Positions 17,141-25,201 of a DNA stretch of 53,533 nucleotides are shown piece after piece. Every line of letters begins with the position of its first letter. Positions within the stretch are counted from its first letter, which is position 1. Source of the DNA: Clostridia bacterium. Lineage in GTDB: Bacteria; Bacillota; Clostridia; Oscillospirales; SIG627. A program made the position numbers and the translations under genes. Below the pieces are notes generated by a model. It searched no databases and had not been told where the DNA came from. It was given only the letters and a program-made list of their open reading frames with translations. The stretch is from the NCBI GenBank assembly GCA_017520825.1, contig JAFXEX010000008.1:1-53533 (forward strand), read 5' to 3'.

Positions 17141-17698
17141 ATGCTCAAAACAAGTGCAAAAAAACTGACTTGCGCCGCAATGTTCACTGCCATGAGCCTT
17201 GTCATCGGTATCTTTTGTAAGAACTTTATGAACTTCGGAGGTGGACTTTTCAGAGTCACCTTTGAAAATCTGCCCATAATTCTGGCAGGAATATATCTTG
17301 GGTCCGTGGCAGGAGGCTTGGTTGGATGCGCGTCCGACCTTATAAGCTACGTTCTGTCCTCACAGATTTATCCACCCAATTTCATCGTAACCTTCGGCGC
17401 CGTCACCATAGGAGTGGTGTCGGGTGTGGTTGCAAGATACGTAATAAAAAAGCAAGGCTACGCACAGATTATAGTTTCTGCCCTTACAGCTCACCTAATC
17501 GGCTCGGTCATCATTAAATCTGCAGGACTCTACGTTTTTTACGGAATAGCAGTGCTATGGAGAGTGCCTCTGTATTTCGTGATTGCAAGCGTTGAAATTA
17601 TAATTATGTGTTTATTGTACAGAAATACAAATTTCAGAAATCTCGTTAACGGCTTCAACGCCACAGGAGGTAACCGTGACCTACGAAAAGGCTCTTGA
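17141..17698 (+). CDS. folT: Folate ECF transporter S component FolT
   Basis: Substrate-binding membrane protein of an energy-coupling-factor transporter that imports folates; it needs the shared EcfA/A'/T module encoded elsewhere. The 185 residues contain about six hydrophobic segments, an N-terminal KKLTCAAMFTAMSLVIGIF helix, the RVTFENLPIILAGIYLG motif typical of FolT/ThiT-type S components, and the GGLVGCASDLISYVL loop. Identification as FolT rests on this pattern plus the THF riboswitch upstream and folC downstream. The AAGGAGG ribosome site is inside the switch hairpin. Its 3' end overlaps folC by 23 bases. Confidence 0.9.
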   Translation: MLKTSAKKLTCAAMFTAMSLVIGIFCKNFMNFGGGLFRVTFENLPIILAGIYLGSVAGGLVGCASDLISYVLSSQIYPPNFIVTFGAVTIGVVSGVVARYVIKKQGYAQIIVSALTAHLIGSVIIKSAGLYVFYGIAVLWRVPLYFVIASVEIIIMCLLYRNTNFRNLVNGFNATGGNRDLRKGS

Positions 17699-18962
17699 AT
17701 ATATTCACTCGGTGAGCTGGAAGGGGAGCCGTCCCGGACTTGAACGCACGAGAGAGCTTCTCACCCTTATGGGTAACCCCGAGAAGAAGCTCAGCTTCAT
17801 ACATATAGCAGGCACCAACGGAAAGGGCTCCACGGCGTCAATGTCGGCAAACGTGCTACTCAGTGCAGGGTATAAGGTGGGACTTTACACCTCTCCCTTT
17901 ATATTTGAGTTCAACGAAAGAATGAGGGTGAACGGCGAGAATATCTCAAACCAAGAGCTTGCCGAAATAACCGAGTTTGTTATGCCCCTTGCAGAGTCAA
18001 TGGAGGACAAGCCCACCGAATTTGAGCTTGTTACCTGCATTGCCTTCGAGTATTTTTACCGTCACCGATGCGATATAGTATGTCTTGAGGTGGGAATGGG
18101 TGGTGAGCTTGACTCCACCAACGTTATAGAGCCACCCGTTGCCTCGGTCATTACCAATATCGGCCTTGACCATACCGAGTTTCTGGGCGATACCCTTGAA
18201 AAAATCGCCGAAACTAAATCCAAGATTATAAAAGAGAACTCAATTGCCGTGGTTTACCCCTCAACGCCAAGCGTTGAAGAGGTGATTGAGAAAAGATGCA
18301 AGGAGGTCAACTCCCTTTTTCTGAAAGCCGATTTTGAGGCAGTAGTACCCGTCAGCGCGTCTCTTGAATTCCAAGAGTTTGATTGGAAGGGGCTTAAAAG
18401 CATTAAATTGCATCTGCTGGGAGAGCATCAGCTGAAAAACGTGGCTACAGTCCTCACCCTTATGGAAGCCCTTCGTTCAAAGGGCTTTGCCATAACCGAC
18501 CAGGCAATCCGAGAGGGTATTGAAACGGCTGTGTGGCAGGGCAGATTTGAGGTAGTGAGCCACAACCCTCTTTTCGTGGTTGACGGTGGTCATAACCCAC
18601 AGTGTATAGAATCCCTTGTAAAGAACGTAAAGAGCTATATCACCCAAAGACCTCTTATCGTTCTCACAGGAGTTCTTGCCGATAAGGATTACAATTCGAT
18701 GTATAGCGAAATGTCAAGCCTTGCCGATGAGTTTGTTACCGTCACTCCACCCAATCCCCGTGCATTGACCTCTGACAAGCTTGCAGAGTATATTATCTCT
18801 CTCGGCAAAAAAGCCACCCCTTGCAACAGCATCGCCGAGGGCGTAGCTCTCGCCAAAGCAAAGGCAGGGGAGAGGGGCGCCGTCCTCGCCTACGGCTCAC
18901 TTTATATGGTGGCAGACGTAGAGCAAAATGCAAAAGCATTTTGCAATGAAATCCGACGTTGA
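17676..18962 (+). CDS. folC: Folylpolyglutamate synthase / dihydrofolate synthase FolC
   Basis: Cytoplasmic Mur-ligase-family enzyme that adds glutamates to folates, trapping them after import. Motifs: P-loop HIAGTNGKGSTASM (about 45-58), the folate site YTSPFIFEFNERMRVNG, the Mur-ligase core EVGMGGELDSTNV, NIGLDHTEFLGDT, and VDGGHNPQ in the C-terminal domain. Start is GTG 17676 because AGGAGG (17665-17670) lies five bases upstream. The last dozen codons (QNAKAFCNEIRR) are made from hairpin array 2: the array begins at about 18923, inside the gene, and the stop TGA lies in the loop of its second hairpin. The extra tail is therefore probably an invasion rather than a conserved part. Confidence 0.94.
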   Translation: MTYEKALEYIHSVSWKGSRPGLERTRELLTLMGNPEKKLSFIHIAGTNGKGSTASMSANVLLSAGYKVGLYTSPFIFEFNERMRVNGENISNQELAEITEFVMPLAESMEDKPTEFELVTCIAFEYFYRHRCDIVCLEVGMGGELDSTNVIEPPVASVITNIGLDHTEFLGDTLEKIAETKSKIIKENSIAVVYPSTPSVEEVIEKRCKEVNSLFLKADFEAVVPVSASLEFQEFDWKGLKSIKLHLLGEHQLKNVATVLTLMEALRSKGFAITDQAIREGIETAVWQGRFEVVSHNPLFVVDGGHNPQCIESLVKNVKSYITQRPLIVLTGVLADKDYNSMYSEMSSLADEFVTVTPPNPRALTSDKLAEYIISLGKKATPCNSIAEGVALAKAKAGERGAVLAYGSLYMVADVEQNAKAFCNEIRR

Positions 18963-19053
18963 GTCGGATGAAATCGACTTCGTCGATGAAATTCGCTTTT
19001 TAGCGAATGAAATGTTTGCTTCGCAAAGGTTGAGGTTGATTTGCTTCGCAAAT
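18923..19053. repeat. Hairpin array 2 (ATGAAAT spacer)
   Basis: Hairpins GCAAAATGC/GCATTTTGC (18923-18944), CCGAC/GTCGG (18953-18967), CGAC/GTCG (18975-18985), TCGCT/AGCGA (18993-19006), TTTGC/GCAAA (19015-19027) and ATTTGC/GCAAAT (19039-19053). ATGAAAT separates the first five exactly (18946, 18968, 18986, 19007). The last two stems share a TTTGCTTCGCAAA core. The array starts in the end of folC and reaches the ribosome site of the next gene. Confidence 0.8.
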
Positions 19054-19076
19054 CTTCAAAATAAAGGAAATGAAAA

Positions 19077-19676
19077 ATGAAAAAGCTATTTATACTTTTA
19101 CTCGTTGCTTGTGCCCTCGTGCTTGTGTCCTGTGGTGAAAACGAAGCTTCACAAGCAGAAATAAACAACGCCGAAGAAAAGCAGTTAATTCCTTCGGATA
19201 TCAGCGAAAATATGGCACAACAGCTTTTGAACGGAGAAATTAAGGTTGATAATTACGGAGATAAGAATAACCTTACGGTTGCCGAAATCGGCTATTTCGG
19301 AACGCCCTTGAAATATACCCTTGTGGATTTGGACGAGGACGGGGCAAGAGAGCTGGTGGTGGTGTTCGCCCCATCGGAAGACCGAATAATAATAGACGTG
19401 AGTGAAGGCACAAGTACTGCTTATTATCTCCCTATCAGATGGTATAGCGATATAAAGAAGGACGGAACGGCAGGCTGGAGCGCCAGCGCCTTCGAACACG
19501 GAATTCGTAAAATAAAGCTCTCCAACGGTGAGGTTGAGCTTGAGGATATTATCGTTTACAATACCAATGACGGAATATTCCGAGTAAACGGAAAAGACGT
19601 CACCAAGGAAGAATGTAATATAGCTTTATCCCGTCAAGATGAAAAAGAAGCAGTTGAATGGATAGATATTGAATAA
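19077..19676 (+). CDS. Small lipoprotein of unknown function
   Basis: A 199-residue predicted lipoprotein. The signal has KK, a run of hydrophobic residues and the lipobox LVSC with the lipid-bearing cysteine near residue 19, followed by an Asn/Glu-rich spacer. The mature part contains the phrase TLVDLDEDGARELVVVFAPSEDRI, a D-x-D-x-D type calcium-binding-like loop seen in FG-GAP/VCBS-like beta domains. I recognise no enzyme domain. It follows hairpin array 2 and folC, with AAAGGAAAT ahead of the start, and ends at a strong hairpin terminator. Confidence 0.7.
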   Translation: MKKLFILLLVACALVLVSCGENEASQAEINNAEEKQLIPSDISENMAQQLLNGEIKVDNYGDKNNLTVAEIGYFGTPLKYTLVDLDEDGARELVVVFAPSEDRIIIDVSEGTSTAYYLPIRWYSDIKKDGTAGWSASAFEHGIRKIKLSNGEVELEDIIVYNTNDGIFRVNGKDVTKEECNIALSRQDEKEAVEWIDIE

Positions 19677-19678
19677 AT

Positions 19679-19736
19679 AAACGGACAGATTAGCGTGTTC
19701 TCCGTTAAGCATAATACGCTAATCTGTCCGTTTTAT
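19679..19736 (+). terminator. Long inverted-repeat terminator
   Basis: ACGGACAGATTAGCGT (19681-19696) pairs with ACGCTAATCTGTCCGT (19716-19731), then TTTATTT follows. The 3' part (19693-19732) is repeated at 20690-20729. Confidence 0.75.
19693..19732. repeat. 40-base direct repeat, left copy (flanks the RelB/YafQ cassette)
   Basis: The sequence from GCGTGTTCTCCGTTAAG to CTAATCTGTCCGTT occurs here and again at 20690-20729 in the same orientation with two base differences that I can see. The pair brackets the toxin-antitoxin genes and hairpin array 4. Confidence 0.75.
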
Positions 19737-19770
19737 TTGCATAATATAATAACAATGCACATATAATATA

Positions 19771-19799
19771 TTGACAACGCAAATAAAATGTGTTATATT
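19771..19799 (+). promoter_or_regulatory. Promoter of the relB-yafQ type toxin-antitoxin operon
   Basis: TTGACA (19771-19776), 17 bases, TATATT (19794-19799), followed by AAAGGAGT. The region upstream is rich in ATATAAT-type dyads that could be the antitoxin operator. Confidence 0.7.
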
Positions 19800-19821
19800 A
19801 TATGTGAAAGGAGTTGATTAT

Positions 19822-20097
19822 ATGGCTATCACTAACGTAACGATGCGAATGGATGAAGAACTGAAAGCACAGCTTCAGGAGCTTGTGTCTAATCTTGGAA
19901 TGGATATGACAACGTTTTTTACCTTGTCGGCAAAGCAGGCAGTGAGAGAACAGAGAATACCTTTTGATATTACTATGCGTATACCCAATGCAGAGACTCT
20001 TGAAGCTATTGCAGAGGTCAAGGCTATGAAGAATGACGAAACCCTTGGAAAAAAGTATACCGACGTTGATGAAATGATGAGGGAGATATTGAAATAA
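19822..20097 (+). CDS. RelB/DinJ family antitoxin
   Basis: Antitoxin of a type II module, 91 residues. The N-terminal TNVTMRMDEELKAQLQELVSNLGMDMTTFFTL segment is the ribbon-helix-helix DNA-binding domain of the RelB/DinJ family, and the acidic C-terminal part (about 55-91) would wrap the toxin. ATG 19822 is chosen over the track's upstream codon because GAAAGGAGT precedes it and the RHH motif starts there. Its stop overlaps the toxin start (TAATG). It should neutralise the toxin and repress the shared promoter at 19771-19799. Confidence 0.92.
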   Translation: MAITNVTMRMDEELKAQLQELVSNLGMDMTTFFTLSAKQAVREQRIPFDITMRIPNAETLEAIAEVKAMKNDETLGKKYTDVDEMMREILK

Positions 20098-20372
20098 TGT
20101 ATTTTATCAAGTACACCTCAAAATTTCAAAAGGATTTAAAGCGTATACAAAAAAGAGGGTATGACCTCTCCTTGATAACGGAAATTATAAAAAAGCTTGC
20201 CAATGGTGAGAAGCTTCCCGAGAGGAACAAGGACCACTCACTTTCGGGCAACTTTGAGGGCTGTCGTGAATGTCATATAACGCCCGATTGGTTATTGATT
20301 TACGAAATATACGACAAGGATTTGATTTTGTATCTTACAAGAACGGGTACACACAGCGATTTATTCAGATAA
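20097..20372 (+). CDS. YafQ family mRNA-interferase toxin
   Basis: Toxin partner of the preceding antitoxin, 91 residues, RelE/ParE superfamily of the YafQ type, which cleaves ribosome-bound mRNA. Visible: YTSKFQKDLKRIQKRGYDL at the start, the LPERNKDHSLSGNFEGCRECHI segment with the histidines of YafQ enzymes, and PDWLLIYEI followed by LTRTGTHSDLF carrying the C-terminal catalytic His-Ser-Asp-Leu-Phe motif. All key residues I know are present, so it looks active. It overlaps the antitoxin stop by one base. Confidence 0.92.
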   Translation: MYFIKYTSKFQKDLKRIQKRGYDLSLITEIIKKLANGEKLPERNKDHSLSGNFEGCRECHITPDWLLIYEIYDKDLILYLTRTGTHSDLFR

Positions 20373-20457
20373 CAGAAAACGGACGGCAATGAGGATGTTC
20401 TTAGCGAAGAATTTAAAAGCTTCACTAAGCGAGAGCCCAATATTTTTATAGCAAACA

Positions 20458-20507
20458 GAAAGAGAGAACAAATCGGTTTAAACACCGAAACGTTCTCTCT
20501 TTTTTTG
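20458..20507 (+). terminator. Terminator downstream of the YafQ gene
   Basis: AGAGAGAAC (20461-20469) pairs with GTTCTCTCT (20492-20500) with an inner CGGT/ACCG stem, then a run of seven T. A related hairpin with the same GTTTAAACAC loop and TTTTTTGTCA end is at 43445-43487. Confidence 0.8.
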
Positions 20508-20513
20508 TCAAGT

Positions 20514-20689
20514 GATATATTCGCAGAGCGAATGCGATATAACCTCGTTTTACTCGGTTGCGATATACCTCGCTATGCTCGGTGCGATATGATATAAATC
20601 CTTTCACGCCTCGCAAGGCATATCGCTTGCGTAGCAAATATCGCTCTCGTCAGAGAATATCGCAAATCTCGCAAGGGATTTATATCGTT
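20514..20689. repeat. Hairpin array 4 (GCGATATA spacer)
   Basis: Short hairpins separated by GCGATATA in the left half and the reverse complement ATATCGC in the right half: TTCGC/GCGAA near 20520, imperfect stems around 20545 and 20570, CCTT/AAGG near 20600-20620, TTGC/GCAA near 20627-20637, TCTC/GAGA near 20644-20655 and AAATCTC/GGGATTT near 20663-20680. No coding potential. It lies inside the segment bracketed by the 40-base direct repeats. Confidence 0.7.
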
Positions 20690-20729
20690 GCGTGTTCTCC
20701 GTTAAGGATAACACGCTAATCTGTCCGTT
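20690..20729. repeat. 40-base direct repeat, right copy
   Basis: Second copy of the repeat at 19693-19732. It forms the hairpin GCGTGTT/AACACGC and reaches the 3' end of the XRE regulator gene that runs on the other strand. Confidence 0.75.
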
Positions 20730-20946
20730 ATTTATTCATTTCACGCTTGTCACATCTGCCCAAAAGATAATCAAGGGAAACCTTGTGAAAATCGGCAATT
20801 TTAATCAGCGTAGTAGTTGGAATGTCTATGTCTCCACGCTCGTAATTGCTGTAAACACGCTGACTGCAAGAGAGAATTTTACCCATTTCGGTCTGTGTCA
20901 AGTCCTTATCCTCGCGCAAATTCCGTATACGTGGATAAAACGGCAT
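20728..20946 (-). CDS. Small XRE family helix-turn-helix regulator
   Basis: A 72-residue DNA-binding protein that is almost entirely a Cro/C1-type helix-turn-helix domain: IRNLREDKDLTQTEMGKIL, SQRVYSNYERGDIDIPTTTL, then IADFHKVSLDYLLGRCD. The start ATG at 20944-20946 follows AGGGGGA. It is divergent from the cohesin-type operon across 132 bases that contain a clear TAGCGAA/TTCGCTA palindrome, so it probably represses or activates that operon and itself. Its 3' end abuts the right 40-base direct repeat. Confidence 0.9.
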   Translation of the reverse strand: MPFYPRIRNLREDKDLTQTEMGKILSCSQRVYSNYERGDIDIPTTTLIKIADFHKVSLDYLLGRCDKREMNK

Positions 20947-21011
20947 AAATCCCCCTCGCTTTCTATTGATAATTTTGTGTGAATCACATAATTATTATAC
21001 ATAGAAAGTTT

Positions 21012-21047
21012 TTCGCTATTGACTTTTAGCGAATATTTCGCTATAAT
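21012..21047 (+). promoter_or_regulatory. Cohesin-operon promoter with XRE operator
   Basis: TTGACT (21019-21024), 17 bases, TATAAT (21042-21047). The palindrome TAGCGAA-TAT-TTCGCTA (21027-21043) fills the spacer and a third half-site TTCGCTA (21012-21018) overlaps the -35. This is the expected arrangement for repression by the divergent XRE protein. Confidence 0.75.
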
Positions 21048-21078
21048 GTTTTCGTAATAAAATATAAAGGAGTTAAAA

Positions 21079-23712
21079 ATGAAAAACACAATCAAAATAC
21101 TATTTTTGGCAATAGGACTCTGCATTTTGCTTTCTGTTGCTTCACTCGCAGACGACGTAAGCAGTGTAGTAGACAACGTAAGTGTTTCTTACGACAAGGG
21201 GTACACAACTCTTACTATCGACAGCATTAATTACACAGTTGACAATTTTAACGGTACTGCCGAAAACCAGCTTGCATTCTACAATGCCGACGGTACAGTG
21301 AGCGACGTTGCAGTATTTGACGAATACGGCGTATTCACAGACGAGTTCAAGAACATCATTTGGAAAGAACAGGTTACAAGAGTTATCGACGTTGACGGCG
21401 ACGGTATCGTTGACAGATTCGTAATGGCTCCCAAGACTGCATACAAGGTAGAATATATCAAGACGGTTGATACAGTTCCCACAGTTTACTACAAGGTGCT
21501 TGACGGTACAGGCTCACTCCTTAATGCTCCTGCTGCAAGCTTTACAGCAACTCTTGCTAAGGGTGACGTATTCGTAGCAGCTAATCTTGGCGACACTATT
21601 TACACAACTGTCGTTGCTCCCGTTACAACATACGCTACAAAGCTCAGCACAAAGACTATCACTCTTAACGGGGTTGGCGCAGTTAAGTATACAGACATTA
21701 CAGTTGAAGGTGTATATGACATGTCCTTCAGCGCAACTGACGTTCTAGGCACTGACAAGGAAGCGCTCTACTGGATTTACAATGGACAGGTTCTTTCATG
21801 TGACCTTTCTGCAACAGTAGCTTCAGAATACAAGATAGCAATCCTTAAGGAAGTTGTTGCAAACGACGTAGCGCTTGATCCAACAACAATGGAAGTCGCA
21901 ATGACATACAGTGCAGTTCTCATCATCGACGGTGTTGAAACAACTGTAACTCTTAAGGAAGTAGTTGTTGCAGGTGAAACAAAGACTGTAGCTCAGGCTT
22001 ACGACCTTTACAGGGCTACTACAGACATGGCGACCGGCAAGATAGTTTACGTTTACGAGCTCGTAGCAGCTTACACTGAAGACGACGGTCTTTACACTCT
22101 TACAATCAACGCTGACCTTGACGGCGCAGACGATTCAGAAACTACTGACGTAGTTGAAGGTACAACATACGTTAAGGTTGATGCTCCTGCAGCTATCAAG
22201 TACAATGCAACCACAGGTCTTTACACAGTTGGCGATTACAACAGAGTTGTTCTTGATGACGATTCGGTAATTTTCTACAAATATATGGTAGAAACAGGTC
22301 CGGCTGCTGGCTTCATCGACCTTGGTAAGTACACTAAGGCTAACATCACAGCTAAGTCATTTGAAAAGGCTATTTCAGACGTAGCATATCTCACATACGA
22401 TGAAACAACTGAGATGTACACTCTTATTGCAACAGTTGTTAACGGCGAAATCGAAGGCGCATATGAAGATACAGTTTCTTACCTAAAAGACGGTCGCCTT
22501 ATTTTATATGCCCCCGTAGATTCTAACGTTGTTCTTGGTGACGACGGCAATATCTACAACGAGTACGTATTCATGGACAACGATACCCTTACAACTAAGG
22601 ATGCATTTGTGGATACAGAGGTTCTTGCTGTCGAAGCAAACGACACAAAAGAAGGCAAGCTTTACGGCTGGGATCCTTATCTTGGAGTATACGAAGAAAT
22701 CAATTCCGATTGTAACCTTAACACCATTGGTGACATCGTAATCAAGGATATAATCACTGATTACAACATCATCTACGATGAATATGGCGGATTCAAGGTT
22801 GACGAAACTGTTACCATTTGGGGACTTTCCAAGGCAGGCAATCATAGCTCTTACACGAGATATACACTTTCAAATCTTGCAGATATGCTTAATGTTGCCA
22901 AGATGAATGAAAAAGAACTTCAGGCACTTGTTATTCGCTATAGGGATGAAAACGACAACTATATTATCTCGTCTATTATCGTCAATGTGATTGACGATGA
23001 AGGAACGTTCGTAGAAGATATAATCTTCGACAACTATTTTGGACTTGACCATACCTGCCATCCCGCTGAGCCTGAAGAGCCCGACGAGCCCACTGAACCT
23101 GATGAGCCTTCAGCTGATGCAATAAAGCTTGTTGAAACTACAGTAAAGTCAAGACCCGGAAAATCTGTAACAGTGCCTCTCGTTATAGCAGATAATACAG
23201 GCCTTGCCGGATTACAGCTTAAGGTCTCCTATGATAACGGCTTAACACTTGAAGCAATAGAAATGGGCGATGCACTTACAAGCCTGACTTATACAGCTCC
23301 CGGATCCTTGACGGCAAACCCCATAACGATTCTTCTTGACGGTGAAAGCGCAGATACTACAAATGGAACTGTATTAACGCTAACGTTTAAAGTAGATGCC
23401 GATGCTGAAGAAGGAGAATACAACGTAAGCGTTGAGGTGGTGGATGCTTATGACGACGATATGGAGACGGTTGAGGTGAGCGATACCACTCTTACTGTTA
23501 AGGTAAAAAACTATCTCCCCGGTGACGTAAACGGTGACGGAGAGGTAAGTGCAAGAGATGTAACAACCCTTCGCCGATATATCGCCGGTGGTTATACTTT
23601 GACTTTTGTAGAAGAAGCACTTGACATAAACGGTGACGGAGAGGTAAGTGCAAGAGACATTACCATGCTTCGTCGATATATTGCCAGAGGATACGGCATC
23701 GAACTTGAATAA
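21079..23712 (+). CDS. Secreted protein with cohesin-like and dockerin domains
   Basis: An 877-residue exported protein. A signal peptide (KNTIKILFLAIGLCILLSV, cleavage near SLA-DD at about 24) precedes some 640 residues of Thr/Val-rich beta structure with no recognised family. Then come an acidic proline linker of EPDEP units (about 665-682), a cohesin-like domain (about 685-805) and a type I dockerin (about 812-877) with two calcium-binding loops, GDVNGDGEVSARD and LDINGDGEVSARD, each followed by LRRYIA. The next gene has a nearly identical signal peptide and a related cohesin-like domain. Carrying both partners suggests self-assembly or docking to another scaffold. AAGGAG precedes the start. 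Confidence 0.8.
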   Translation: MKNTIKILFLAIGLCILLSVASLADDVSSVVDNVSVSYDKGYTTLTIDSINYTVDNFNGTAENQLAFYNADGTVSDVAVFDEYGVFTDEFKNIIWKEQVTRVIDVDGDGIVDRFVMAPKTAYKVEYIKTVDTVPTVYYKVLDGTGSLLNAPAASFTATLAKGDVFVAANLGDTIYTTVVAPVTTYATKLSTKTITLNGVGAVKYTDITVEGVYDMSFSATDVLGTDKEALYWIYNGQVLSCDLSATVASEYKIAILKEVVANDVALDPTTMEVAMTYSAVLIIDGVETTVTLKEVVVAGETKTVAQAYDLYRATTDMATGKIVYVYELVAAYTEDDGLYTLTINADLDGADDSETTDVVEGTTYVKVDAPAAIKYNATTGLYTVGDYNRVVLDDDSVIFYKYMVETGPAAGFIDLGKYTKANITAKSFEKAISDVAYLTYDETTEMYTLIATVVNGEIEGAYEDTVSYLKDGRLILYAPVDSNVVLGDDGNIYNEYVFMDNDTLTTKDAFVDTEVLAVEANDTKEGKLYGWDPYLGVYEEINSDCNLNTIGDIVIKDIITDYNIIYDEYGGFKVDETVTIWGLSKAGNHSSYTRYTLSNLADMLNVAKMNEKELQALVIRYRDENDNYIISSIIVNVIDDEGTFVEDIIFDNYFGLDHTCHPAEPEEPDEPTEPDEPSADAIKLVETTVKSRPGKSVTVPLVIADNTGLAGLQLKVSYDNGLTLEAIEMGDALTSLTYTAPGSLTANPITILLDGESADTTNGTVLTLTFKVDADAEEGEYNVSVEVVDAYDDDMETVEVSDTTLTVKVKNYLPGDVNGDGEVSARDVTTLRRYIAGGYTLTFVEEALDINGDGEVSARDITMLRRYIARGYGIELE

Positions 23713-23723
23713 AGAGGGATAAA

Positions 23724-25136
23724 ATGAAAAATACGCTTAAAATATTATTTTTGGCAATAAGCCTTTGCGTTTTGCTTTCGGTTACTTCGCTTGCAGACGG
23801 TGTAAGCTTGACAGTAAGCAGTGTAAGAGTTTCTCCCGAAAGCCAAAGTGCAGAAGTAACGATTTCACTTTCAGGCAATACCGGTCTTTCCGGACTTCAG
23901 CTTTCTATGTCTTACGAAGAAGGCCTTGTGCTTGAAGGAATAACAAGAGGCGATGGACTTGGAAGTATGACTTATACTAAACCGAATGATCTCACGGATA
24001 ACCCCATAAGCCTTCTTCTTGATGCAGAAACTGACGATTCCTCCAACGGACTTCTGTATACGCTTTCCTTTTCTCTTCCTACTGAAAAGAAGGCTGAATA
24101 TTCGGTTAACGTCAGCGTTGTTGATGCATATGATTTTGATTTAAATACTGTTGACGTTGCCGTTACTAACGGAAAAATATCAATAGAACAACCCGATGAT
24201 TCACTTACTTACCTTGGCACCTCACTTATTCTTGACGGCTCTATTGGTGTTAAGATGTCCTTTGAGTATGACAGTCAGGTGGTTGATGCTGAATCTCTTA
24301 CAATGACGGGTGTTATTACCGATTCAAGCACAAGCACCTCGAAAGAGGTTGACGTTCCCGTAACTTTTGACGAGGATGGAAAGACTGTTTACGGAATCGT
24401 ATACGTTGCGCCAAAGGACATAGATAACGTTTCGGTAAACGTTACCATTTCGGCTAAAACTGTAAACGGAGCAGAGCTGACAGTTGACAATATTCCTTCA
24501 ATTACAGTCCCTGCATATATATCCGTAATTAAAGATTATGCCGAAACAAACGAGGAATATGCGAAGGCTCTTGACCTTGTTTTAGCACTTGAAAAATATT
24601 GCGACTATGCAGACAAGTATTTTGATAAGAGTGTAACAGAGGTTGACGAAATAGAGCTTACCGATGCACAGAAGAGAAGAATAGAGGGCTTTGCAATTGC
24701 CCCACAGGTGTCGGTCGCAAATCTCGGCGCCATTAAATACTATTCGTCTTCTCTCATACTTAACGAAACGGTGACAATCCGTCACTATTTTACAGTAACA
24801 GGCGAAATAAATCTCAATGACTATACCGTTGAGGGCGCCAACGAATTAAAGAAAGCCAAGGGCAATAACAATCTGGTGTATATTGATATAACCGACATTC
24901 CTGCCCAAAAGCTCAGCGAATATTGGACTGCAAAGATAAGCTATGCAGACAGCAGTATGACAGTAAAGTTCTCGCCCCTTAACTACGCAGGTCTTATCTA
25001 TGAGTCGGATGACGCAAAGCTCAGAAACCTTGTAAAATCTATAGCCGAATATTCATACCAGGCTGATTTGTACACAGGTAAAGCCGATGAAGTTATAACA
25101 CCTGACGAAAACGAAACAGAAATAGACAAGTGGTAA
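23724..25136 (+). CDS. Secreted protein with N-terminal cohesin-like domain
   Basis: A 470-residue exported protein in the same operon, 11 bases after the preceding gene. The signal peptide is almost the same as its neighbour's (KNTLKILFLAISLCVLLSV), so the two are paralogous at the N-terminus. Residues about 27-150 form a cohesin-like domain related to that of the neighbour (TGLSGLQLSMSYEEGL and EYSVNVSVVDAYDFD match closely). The remaining part (155-465) carries alternating beta and helical segments (TYLGTSLILDGSIGVKMSF, ALEKYCDYADKYF) seen in Clostridia surface proteins that I cannot name. There is no dockerin, sortase signal or membrane anchor. It probably binds the dockerin of the neighbour. 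Confidence 0.72.
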   Translation: MKNTLKILFLAISLCVLLSVTSLADGVSLTVSSVRVSPESQSAEVTISLSGNTGLSGLQLSMSYEEGLVLEGITRGDGLGSMTYTKPNDLTDNPISLLLDAETDDSSNGLLYTLSFSLPTEKKAEYSVNVSVVDAYDFDLNTVDVAVTNGKISIEQPDDSLTYLGTSLILDGSIGVKMSFEYDSQVVDAESLTMTGVITDSSTSTSKEVDVPVTFDEDGKTVYGIVYVAPKDIDNVSVNVTISAKTVNGAELTVDNIPSITVPAYISVIKDYAETNEEYAKALDLVLALEKYCDYADKYFDKSVTEVDEIELTDAQKRRIEGFAIAPQVSVANLGAIKYYSSSLILNETVTIRHYFTVTGEINLNDYTVEGANELKKAKGNNNLVYIDITDIPAQKLSEYWTAKISYADSSMTVKFSPLNYAGLIYESDDAKLRNLVKSIAEYSYQADLYTGKADEVITPDENETEIDKW

Positions 25137-25164
25137 AACAAAAAAGGAACTATTTTATTGTAAA

Positions 25165-25194
25165 TTTGCCAATGGCAAACTATTCTTCATTCTA
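25165..25194. repeat. Possible remnant of the MITE-like or hairpin repeat beside broken sigG
   Basis: The hairpin TTTGCC-AAT-GGCAAA (25165-25179) followed by TATTCTTCATTCTA resembles end pieces of the MITE-like repeat. It lies next to the point where the sigG reading frame loses its homology. Confidence 0.35.
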
Positions 25195-25201
25195 CGACTC
25201 A

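Noticed and set aside
21079..25136. Full cellulosome cluster
   Set aside because: Only one dockerin is present and neither GH31 nor GH20 carries a dockerin or signal peptide, so the evidence supports only a small cohesin/dockerin pair.
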